Below are positions 32,090-41,180 of a stretch of DNA of 64,000 nt, one piece after another (within the stretch, counting starts at the first letter, position 1; the number at the start of each line of letters is the position of its first letter). Position numbers and translations under genes: made by a program. This DNA is from Henckelia pumila (lineage: Eukaryota; Streptophyta; Magnoliopsida; Lamiales; Gesneriaceae): NCBI RefSeq assembly GCF_033568475.1, contig NC_133123.1, positions 154,147,753 to 154,211,752 on the forward strand. Reading direction: 5' to 3'. The notes under the pieces are model-generated. The model saw only the letters and a program-made list of their open reading frames with translations, was not told where the DNA came from and made no database searches.

Positions 32090-33401
32090 GTTATGTTGTG
32101 ACGTACTATACGATGTTTAGATAAAGACCTTGAATATACTAGAGTGCATGTAAGATGTGATAGTGGATATGGATGGCTATCATGAAACACATCTTGTAAT
32201 CACTGTATATTCTAAACTTGTTCCTGGTCAATTAAGCCGTCTGTAATAAGGATAAGGATCGCTCGATATTGAGACTAGCATTTGCGATGCCGAGTACCAC
32301 GTTTCATTGGTATGGAACATGGAGATGTTCAAAGCATGCAAATGAATATTCATTGGATGAATGATCGAACTACCCTATTCGGACTTTCCAAGTGGTTCTC
32401 ACTTATTGAGTGGATAAGTCCGTGGTTTTGGTTGTACACCATTAGTCCTTAATACTTGAAACATCATAGAGACTCTATATGCTAGTACTGTATTTTGACT
32501 CGTTTACCGACTCCATGAGGGTCATCAGGTGTCAAGATTGGGTACAGTTACGACACATATAGGAGTCAATGCTTTGTTGTCAAGGATTCACCACACGCTT
32601 GCGAGCATGGATATCCTATGCGATTTGAGGAGATATTAGTGTAACAAATCTCTAGCCAGAGTACATGATGTGCTTTAGGTTACTTGGTTTCCTAGTTGCA
32701 CATGCGATGTCACTATTTGGAAACCACTGAATTCGGATTCAGAAAATTTATCTTGACTTTAAAATGTGTAGAAAAGGTTTCTGTACACATTGGTAAAATT
32801 GGTTTATCAATTTGAGTCACGATGAATTTTATATTAATTTCTGAACATACGGGCTTTTCTTGTCAGACTTGAACTTATGACTAACGGGCCCTAAGCTGTT
32901 AGCGGCTCATGTTATAAATAAGTTATTCTAGTACAGAACTTAGACAATTCAAACTCATAATTTCGAAAACCTAGAGAGCACTCTCCCTAGGGTTGGCCGA
33001 AATTTTAGTCTCCCAATTTCGAAAATCCAATCTGCAATTTTCGAAAATTGCAGTCTGGTTTGACAGATCAGATCTGTTAATCTCTTCGTATAAACTTCTG
33101 ATAGACTTTCTAGTGCAGTCTGTCAAAGGGTTTGGATTTCTGTTCGTGGACCTGATTCAGGAGTTGATCGAGGCATCAGTTTCTGGGATATACAAGAAGA
33201 TCAGATTTATCTGTTGGAGTCCATAACCTCAAGTTGAGACTTGAGAGGTAAAATTCAATTCTGTTTTATTTTACATAATTATTTTAATCGTAAGGATCTG
33301 GCACCCATGATCTGGAATCGTTCCAGATCTGAAAATAAAAATTTTTAAACTTCCGCTGCCATGGGTATCAGATCTGACAGATCCGAGAACGTGTTCCAAC
33401 A
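32090..33401 (+). mobile_element. copia-type LTR or LTR remnant, plus strand
   Basis: LTR-like sequence begins near TGTTGTGACGTACTATACG (about 32094). It has a TATA box TATAAATA at 32913-32920 and runs to CTTCCGCTGCCA (33361) or ...TTCCAACA (33401). A primer-site-like GGGTATCAGATC follows 33361. No retroelement genes are attached. The target duplication could not be identified, so both ends are approximate. Confidence 0.5.
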
Positions 33402-34092
33402 GTTCCAAGGGAAAAAATTCGAGACAAAACATGACGTAACACTTACGATTAGGACGACATGCCACAGGAACAAACCCAATTTGTGCTGCAACAATAAAAT
33501 ATATCAATGGACAAGAGAAAGAAACTATGTATGCAAATAAAACAAGGAGTAAATAACAGCATCTAACAATTGGAAGCGGGGGAAGCAGAGGAACCAACGT
33601 GCGAAGCCTCAGAAACGGCGCTGACATATTTAAAAAGAACCTTGTAAACCATTCAAAGCCAAAGGAAAATAACGACATTAATTTGGGAAAAGAATGACAT
33701 GAAGGAAAACACAGGTGCGAGAAAGCAACACAAACCATGAGAGAAAGTTTGAGAAGACAGCCGAGCGCCTACCCCGTTTCATGATATTCCGTAGAACGAT
33801 AATGGAAAAATAAAAGGAACAAACCCAAATTGTGTTGACGATAGCGGGAAAATAATGGAGCACGAACGGACCATCAGTGTAAAGGAACAAAGAAATGAGA
33901 AGGTAAGAAACTGAAGCCATAAATGGAAGCTTTTATTAATGGGCAATAATGAAATTAATAAGTGCTAGATAGATATGAGCGAAGAGAGTAGGAAAAAATG
34001 TAAGAAGAAAATAAGCGAGATTGAGGAAGAAATGAGAAGGTAAATAGACCCAATTTGTGCGGATAGAAGATAGCTTCTATTAATAGGCAAGG
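33402..34092. other. Unassigned DNA upstream of the Helitron coding region
   Basis: Contains three copies of a CCCAAWTTGTG motif (near 33477, 33822 and 34049) and two copies of a TTCTATTAATRGGCAA-like stretch (near 33932 and 34077), suggesting local duplication. Minus-strand open frames rich in hydrophobic residues (33271-33920) match nothing recognised. It may be Helitron 5' non-coding sequence. Confidence 0.35.
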
Positions 34093-34475
34093 ATGAAAGA
34101 GACTTTTATTTTGCCTGATCCTCCGAGCAAAAATGGGAGGCGAGATATTATTGTTTTGAAACACCTGCAAAAACTCTACAAGATAAGGAATCTGAGGTGT
34201 ACGGATGAGGTTGTTGGTAGAATGCAAAACTTAAGAAAACTGGGAATCACTTACAGGGAATTCCCCGATGGCATAGGATGGGATGACTATGAAGTTCACA
34301 ACTTCCCCGTTTACATAATCTGGAATCATTATTCTTGAAGAGTGCAGAGAAAGTGTCGCAAACTCTCTGCTTTCCACGTTCGCTCAAGAAGTTGTCATTG
34401 GAGAGCTGCGAATTGCCTTGGGAATATTTGAGGGTGGTTGGGTCACTGCCTCATCTTCAAGTTCTGAATTTGATA
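34093..34475 (+). pseudogene. NLR leucine-rich-repeat fragment
   Basis: A 380-bp piece clearly related to the LRR part of the two NLR genes downstream. It reads LPDPPSKNGRRDIIVLKHLQKLYKIRNLRCTDEV in pieces matching LPDPPSTKS...NFRCTDEVIRR in those genes. After a frame disruption near 34330 it continues as sequence matching the PHSLKKLTLSYC and WEDLTLVG region. No NB-ARC or N-terminal domain accompanies it. It is either a deletion remnant of a third gene of the cluster or a fragment picked up by the adjacent Helitron; the sequence does not decide. Confidence 0.75.
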
Positions 34476-36460
34476 CATTTTGCAGTCATAATAAATTATT
34501 GATATTTGATCATTTTATGCTTATATTTAATAAAATTTATTGTTTAATATTTTTATTTTTTTTCAATATCCAATGCCTAAATTTCATTCATATAAAAAGA
34601 AACTGAGAAAATTATTATGTAAAAAAAATCAAATAAAAATATTTTTATCCCAGAATTTAAATATTATTTTTCTCTAAAATAATTCACTTTACCGTTTTGC
34701 ATTCTGAATAAATAATTTTCACCATATAGATATTTTTTCAAACTGCCCTTGATTTAAATTTTTACAAACAAATACAATAACCTCTAAAATATTTAAAACT
34801 TAATTTTATGTCAATAATTCATTTAAAAGAAAATTTATAGAATTTAGAGATATACTACCCTCTATCGCATTCTAATTTCAATCGATCGAGTTCAATTTTA
34901 TTAAGATAAATCATAATAGTGAAAAATCAACATAACCTTGGAAATGATTACCTTGTTCTTAGTTTAGTTTTTCACACATACGAAAATGATAATTATTTTT
35001 AATTCAAACTTGGAGAACCACCGTGGCAGTAAATAATGGTTCGAGAGCTAAAACTGCTATTTGGACCTTTTAAAAAAATTATTTATTTATTGTTTTTTTC
35101 TCATTTGTTATTTACAGTCCATATATTAAATATTAGTGGTTTTTTTAGTCCAATTTTAATTAATTTGAGTGTTCTATCTTTTTTTATTATTTATTGTAAT
35201 TGTAATATTTGGATAAAATCAAAGGCAAACGATCGAGATCATGGAAAAAATATACATATATATCTTTTTACAAAGACACATTTAATTGAGTTCGGTTATA
35301 TAATATGTTGCATAATTATTTATTTCATATAATTATGGTTGGTAATGAAAAAATAAAAAAATAGAGAATTTGATAAGATTTAGAGAACATGATTTGGAGA
35401 AGATTTTTGAAATAGAGAATATGATCAATATCTATTTTAGAGGATAAAGAATGTAAATATGAAGATTATGGTTGGAGATGCTCTAATACGATGTATCTCA
35501 AACTCAATTTTGAGAGAGAAGTGTAATTATTTTTTGGATATGAGTATGACTTTTGGAGAAGACTATTAGCTTTGAAATTGGTTTGGGTTATGTAAATTTT
35601 TCCAGTTTTAGTTTTTCAGTTAACTAATGAGTGAATGATAAAACTGAAAATAGAATGCAAAGAACGTTGGATGATTTTAACATATTTAGATCAAACTGAC
35701 TTATATTTATGGGTCATGCTCAGAGATCGGAGACTAACCCGCTAAAATCAGTGGTATAATCAATAAAGTATTTGTAGCATAAAAATTAATTACACGTTTA
35801 ATTTTTAGGAAGAACAACATTTTAATCCTATAACTTACACAATTTTCTTTTTTGGTTATGTTAAAGATCAATTTACGGTTTGAGTTTACTAATTGCACTT
35901 TTTTTTTTACACAATTTTGGTCATTTTTCACGAGAATGTTGACGTGACATCAAACACGTCAACAAAATTCATGACCACGCCAACAATGTTCGGCTCCACA
36001 TCATCAAATTTTCAATGCCACGCTAGCATTTCGGTGAGAAATAACCAAAATCAAAAAATTTATACAATTTGATGAGCTAAAATTGTGAATTGACCGATAA
36101 TTTTCAGATATCTATATATTTAGCAATCATATGTTTATCTAGTTTAAAAAGTTTCAGATAATCAATCCTTCCTAAAAAAAATTAATTTTAAGACAAAAAT
36201 TTTTATGAGGCGGTTGTGATACGGATCTTCTATTTGATCCGACTTTGCCAAAAATTTTAATTTTCAATAAAATTATGAATCGAATCATTCCGTCTCACAT
36301 AAAAGATCTACACTAATTTTAAATAACAAAAACACAAAAATTACCATTTTAGATTAATATTTCAACTTCGAAAGAAAGCAGTAATATTTAATTGGAAGAG
36401 TATTTTAGAAAATGATAAATATAATTTGGCTGCAGCTCTTATACCTATATGATGGTGAGT
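34476..36460. other. Intergenic, AT-rich; one possible dispersed repeat
   Basis: No gene is supported. Around 35810-36110 lies sequence with repeated phrases such as ACACAATTTT, TTGACGTGACATC and CACGTCAACAAAATTC, of the kind seen in dispersed plant repeats. Its ends were not resolved. Confidence 0.4.
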
Positions 36461-36527
36461 CAACCCCAGAAGTCAACGCTAGTGCAAGAAATTACATGTT
36501 GTGATTTCGGGCAGTGAGAAATCAGCA

Positions 36528-39251
36528 ATGGCGGCTTATGCATCACTGCTGTCTCTTGGACATGTTCTTGACCAGATATTGAAACACCCACCGCGCCAAA
36601 GGGATGTTCTTGACAAAGCTCAGATCGATTCTCTGCTCGAAAGTATCACTTTCCTGCAAGATTTTCTTGAAGATATCTCGCTAATAAGGGGGGACGAGAT
36701 TCAGGCATTGGAGGAAAAAATCGTAAGCTCGGCATATGAAGCAGAAGATATCATCGAAAGTCGTGTGGTGGATCAAATTCTCGAAAATTCTGAAGCCGAA
36801 ACTGGAAGTAGCTCCACTCTGTTCAGTCAAGAATTGCAGGAAGTGGTAGAAGAAATTGGTCTTATGAAGAAAGATGTGATGAAGATTAAGGAAACTGAAG
36901 GGATAAAAATCGTGCAGCAGCCAAGAAAAGATGCGACTGCTGGTTCTTTCATACGAGGTACTTCCAATAGCAAGAACACTATGGTGGGATTTGATGAAGA
37001 TTTGATTCAAATAATGGAGACACTCACTGGGGACGAATCAAGTCTCCTGATTCTCTCCATTGTCGGGATGGGTGGCATCGGCAAGACTACCCTCGCCAAA
37101 AATGTTTTCGACAATCCTTCGATTGTGCACCACTTTGATATTCATGTTTGGGTTACAATATCTCAACAATATAGTTTGAACGAAATCCTTTTAGGCCTAT
37201 TAAAAGATATAGGAGTTCTTGCAAGGGAAGGCAAAGAAATTGCTCAAAAGAGTTATGGTGAATTAGGATTATTTCTATATAGAAGTTTGTTTGGGAGAAG
37301 GTATTTCATTGTAATGGATGATGTATGGAGTTCCGAGGTTTGGGATGTCATAAAGAGGTTCTTTCCTGATAATAGTAATGGTAGTCGAGTCCTGGTAACT
37401 ACAAGACTATCGAATGTGGCGGATAGTTTTCAGTCTTGTTCTCCTCATCGGCTGCACTTTCTAGACGAGGATAATAGTTGGACATTGTTTTGTGACAAGG
37501 TGTTTGGACAAGATAGTTGCCCTCCTGAATTAGAGGAAGTAGGAAAGACGATTGTGAGAAATTGTAGAGGACTTCCTCTGGCCATTGTTGCTATTGGTGG
37601 ACTTCTTTCGAAGGCAAGTGAAAAATTTGAAGATTGGGAGCGTGTTGCTAATGATACGTTCACAGCAGTGAATATGGGGGACAATGGGCATTGTTCCGAG
37701 ATATTATCTTTAAGTTATAAGTATTTACCTGTTCGTTTGAAACCATGTTTCCTTTATATGGCGATATTTCCAGAAGACGGTGTAATTAGCTTTTCAAGGC
37801 TAATTAAAGTATGGGTTGCGGAGGGGATTCTTAAACCAATAAGATCCAGAAGTTTGGAGGAAATTGCAGAGGATAATTTAAAAGATCTGATAAATAGAAA
37901 TCTCATTCTGGTTCATGATTACGGGTCTAACAACAAAATCAAAACATGCACCATCCATGATCTCATAAGAGACCTATGCCTCAGGGAAGCTCAAAGGGAG
38001 AAATTTCTCAGTGTAGGTACGCATAGCCTCAATAATCATCCCCTTGAGCAAAAAAAGAAGAAAAGAAAAATAAATAATCATCCCAGAAGCATCATTGATA
38101 TGCGTCGTCTTATTATTCATCAAAGCTCGAAGGAAGAAGAATGTCAGCAGCAGGTCTTTGATACCATGGACTCGACATCATGTACGCGCTCATTGATATG
38201 TAATACATTCAAATTCACATCTACAAAGCTGCATAATAGTAGTCTTAGACTACTAAGAGTACTCAACATGTATGATAGCTGCTCCTACGAAGAAATTCTA
38301 CGACTAGTTAACTCAAGATACATTGCTTTCAAGGTTCCATTGTTTCCGTTTCTGCTGAATCCTTTGGGATCTCTATCCCTACTCTGGAATCTGCAGACCA
38401 TTAACATTGATGATACTACGAGTAATATGCCAATAGAACTACCAGCTGAAATATGGGACATGCCACAACTCAGGCATCTAGAAAAGGAAGGAGGCTTTTC
38501 TTTGCCTGATCCTCCAAGCACCAAGAGCAATGGCAGTCGAGATTTTTCTGTATTAAAAAATCTACGAACGCTGTATAAAATAACCAATTTCAGGTGTACT
38601 GATGAGGTTATTCGTAGAATCCCTGACATAAAAAAATTGGGAATTACTTACTCGAATTTTGCTGGAGGCTATGGATGGCAATACCATGAAGTTAACAAAC
38701 TTGTCCATTTGCGTAAGCTGGAAGATCTTTTCTTACACTGTAACAAGGATGTGCTGCAAAATTTCTGCTTTCCTCATTCCCTCAAGAAGTTAACTTTGAG
38801 CTACTGCAGGATGTCCTGGGAAGATTTGACATTGGTTGGTGCATTGCCTCGTCTTGAAGTTCTCAAATTGAGAGACTATGCCGTTCAAGGGCGGGAATGG
38901 AATCCAGTGGGAGGTGAATTCCTTCAACTCAAGTCCCTACAAATCGAAAGCACCGATCTTGAAGAGTGGATAGCAGACAGCTCTCACTTCCCACGCCTTG
39001 AGAACCTTGTGCTTCGACAAGTTTTAGACTTGAAGGAAATCCCATCTGGGATTGGAGAGATACCAACACTTAGATCAATTTTATTGGAAGGATGCAGTGA
39101 TTCGGCTAATTCTTCTGCAAAGGAGATACAAGAGGAACAACAGAACCTTGGAAATGATGACCTTCGGATTTATTTCCATGCTTGGGGCAGCTTTAAGCAT
39201 TTGAAACAAGCCTTTGAAGGCAAGAGGTTATTTTCAAGTAATAAAATATGA
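36528..39251 (+). CDS. CC-NBS-LRR immune receptor, R1-like (NLR copy 1)
   Basis: A single-exon gene of 907 residues from ATG 36528 (MAAYASLLSL). The frame is open a little further upstream, but only from a GTG. It is an intracellular receptor expected to detect pathogen effectors and trigger defence. The coiled-coil region (1-140) holds an EDxxE-like AEDIIESRVVD. NB-ARC has P-loop GMGGIGKTT (180-188), kinase-2 VMDDVW (262-267), RNBS-B GSRVLVTTR (285-293), GLPLA (348-352) and RNBS-D CFLYMAIFPED (407-417). The MHD position reads IHD (476-478). LRRs run from about 560 to the end. A basic run KKKKRK (509-514) is absent from copy 2. The class matches R1A-type late blight resistance homologues. The effector it recognises is unknown. 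All nucleotide-binding motifs look intact. Confidence 0.93.
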   Translation: MAAYASLLSLGHVLDQILKHPPRQRDVLDKAQIDSLLESITFLQDFLEDISLIRGDEIQALEEKIVSSAYEAEDIIESRVVDQILENSEAETGSSSTLFSQELQEVVEEIGLMKKDVMKIKETEGIKIVQQPRKDATAGSFIRGTSNSKNTMVGFDEDLIQIMETLTGDESSLLILSIVGMGGIGKTTLAKNVFDNPSIVHHFDIHVWVTISQQYSLNEILLGLLKDIGVLAREGKEIAQKSYGELGLFLYRSLFGRRYFIVMDDVWSSEVWDVIKRFFPDNSNGSRVLVTTRLSNVADSFQSCSPHRLHFLDEDNSWTLFCDKVFGQDSCPPELEEVGKTIVRNCRGLPLAIVAIGGLLSKASEKFEDWERVANDTFTAVNMGDNGHCSEILSLSYKYLPVRLKPCFLYMAIFPEDGVISFSRLIKVWVAEGILKPIRSRSLEEIAEDNLKDLINRNLILVHDYGSNNKIKTCTIHDLIRDLCLREAQREKFLSVGTHSLNNHPLEQKKKKRKINNHPRSIIDMRRLIIHQSSKEEECQQQVFDTMDSTSCTRSLICNTFKFTSTKLHNSSLRLLRVLNMYDSCSYEEILRLVNSRYIAFKVPLFPFLLNPLGSLSLLWNLQTINIDDTTSNMPIELPAEIWDMPQLRHLEKEGGFSLPDPPSTKSNGSRDFSVLKNLRTLYKITNFRCTDEVIRRIPDIKKLGITYSNFAGGYGWQYHEVNKLVHLRKLEDLFLHCNKDVLQNFCFPHSLKKLTLSYCRMSWEDLTLVGALPRLEVLKLRDYAVQGREWNPVGGEFLQLKSLQIESTDLEEWIADSSHFPRLENLVLRQVLDLKEIPSGIGEIPTLRSILLEGCSDSANSSAKEIQEEQQNLGNDDLRIYFHAWGSFKHLKQAFEGKRLFSSNKI

Positions 39252-41180
39252 TGGGGGAGGAAGTAGCATTTTATTTATCTGCGAGTATACTAATATATTT
39301 TGCGACTTTTTTTATTTTTGGTGAGAGTTTTGTGTTTGGATTTCATGTAGGCATCAATTTTGGAGGATCATGTCGATTAATGTTAATATCTTGTTTGTTG
39401 TCTGAGGTTCTTGGTTGAATCTTCTACCAAAGATAGTTCACTTGATCAGCTTTTATTTAAGTCTAGAAATTATGGAATTATTTCTGCTGCATGATCTGAA
39501 AGCATGTTTCTTTCATTATGTACTTTCCACTGCTTCTGCATAACCATCTTCGATTAGAACTAGAGCGAAAGTTTTGGTATTGTAGGGCAATCATAATGCT
39601 TCATTTATAGTCTAGAATATCTAAATTGATCGCTAAGTTGGACTTCTTGCTATAGTTTTCTTTGATTTCTTGATTATTTAAAGCGGTTGGCAATTGGGAG
39701 TTTTGGCAGCAGGCCTTGTGTGGTGTATTCAACCGATAAGAAAGGGCATGCCGAGGCTTTGAATTATTTATCTACAATTAAAATCATACCTTCTGTCATC
39801 TTTAAAATCTACGGAACCCAAATTCAGGTACTGGCAATGCTTAATCTCTGAGCTTAAATCCTAGCTGGCTATGTCTAGTTATCTCTGGCTTGTCAGAAAG
39901 AAAATAACGGTAATCCTGAATCGTCTCCTGTTGCGTGTCGTTTGGTACTATGATGGTAGTGTAGCATTCTTTCGGCATTTGAAGGACGTTTTTGAGAGAT
40001 GAGATGAAGATTCAGGAGGAGTTTGTAGCTACTCTTTGTGGGTTGTTGCAATGTGTGGATTATAGTAACAGCTCATTTGACTGGAAACTAGCTATTTGGT
40101 TTCCGGTGTTTACTGTCACTGCGGGCGTTTTCGACATCATGGTGATGTATGCAGAAGTGATTGTCCGCAAATCAGCCTTCTCAGTTTAAGTATGTTATGG
40201 ACGATGCTGCAACTTGCATATCGTCTTGCAATATGGATGTATGAGATGTTCTAGAACGAACCAATTCCCACAACATCAGTGACTTTGTTGAAAGAAGAGA
40301 TGCATATTTTTTGAAACAGAATTAACATAATACAAACATCCGAATGTAACATTTCACATAAGCTGCTTGCTTACTACTGTTGTTTCATCCAATACCAATT
40401 GAAAGGGCCATCACAAGGCTGGCTGCAAACATATTATAATTCTGAAAAGCCAAGTCTTGCCCATAAATCTGACCACTTTTGTTGTGTATTCGTTGAGTCT
40501 AGGTAAATACAGCTAACCAATTCTTGATATCAAAAGCAGTTGAAATATTACGGCAGGAGATCTGATATCAAAATGTAAAGTTACTATGTTACTAGGTAAT
40601 CTGAGAACTGGTTTTCAATCGATTTCACTTGGCATAGACTTCAAAAAAAAAAATAGAGAGAGGCGAAGAAAATGGACTGCAAAGAAAATCATATACTTTA
40701 GTGTGAAGCAAAAGTATTCACATATGCAGCAGTCATGGCATATATAGTAGGTGACACCAAATGGAATTATGGAAACAAGCTAAAATCAGCTTGGATAAAA
40801 CTTCTGATTATGTTGTTCATCAAAAAATTGTAACCACAAAGGAGAAAAATCACGAGTAGAAGTGGTCTTCAATATTTATCGGGATTAAGAAAGATAAATG
40901 TCGGAGTTGTGAGGGAATACAACGTGGGAAGATAAATGGAATGTGGATAAATTCAGTTGCTAAAATATCGAAGTGTTACACTTCTTAAGAATGGTATTTT
41001 AGTCCACCACGTTTTGGACCAAATTCAGTTAAGCTCCTCTTGGAGCTTTACTCCCCGTGCCCATCAATTGACAGTGCCTTACAAAATAGCAAGAGATGAT
41101 GGCGAGTGAACGCGAGAAGTCAACGCTAGTGCAAAGAAAGGACATATTGTGATTTCGGGCACTTAAGAAATCTATCAGCA
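39252..41180. other. 3' flank of NLR copy 1, duplicated block containing a VPS26C remnant
   Basis: Non-coding. 39252-40830 is homologous to 43857-46262 with rearrangements. Near 40640-40700 it matches intron 9 and the first bases of exon 10 of VPS26C (GAAAATGGACTG...AAGAAAATC). The stretch equivalent to exon 11 and most of exon 10 is deleted. 40830-41180 is the upstream region of NLR copy 2. Confidence 0.7.

Larger units (their letters stand above)
21603..32090 (-). mobile_element. Helitron (Rep/helicase type), minus strand, split by later insertions
   Basis: Pieces of one Helitron read right to left on the minus strand: the N-terminal region (about 32000-31171), a middle piece (29681-29491), and Rep plus helicase (24362-21621). 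A solo LTR and a truncated gypsy element separate them, and the copia element at 14943 separates the 3' end. Helitrons are rolling-circle transposons with an HUH/Y2 Rep nuclease fused to a PIF1-type helicase. The exact 5' and 3' termini were not found. Several frameshifts show it is inactive. Confidence 0.85.

Noticed and set aside
33271-33920. Overlapping minus-strand hydrophobic frames upstream of the Helitron
   Set aside because: No family recognised and part lies in LTR-like DNA; kept only as unassigned sequence.
39992-40189. 65-residue open frame in the NLR flank, with a counterpart near 44894
   Set aside because: The frame is not preserved between the two duplicated flanks, so it does not look coding.
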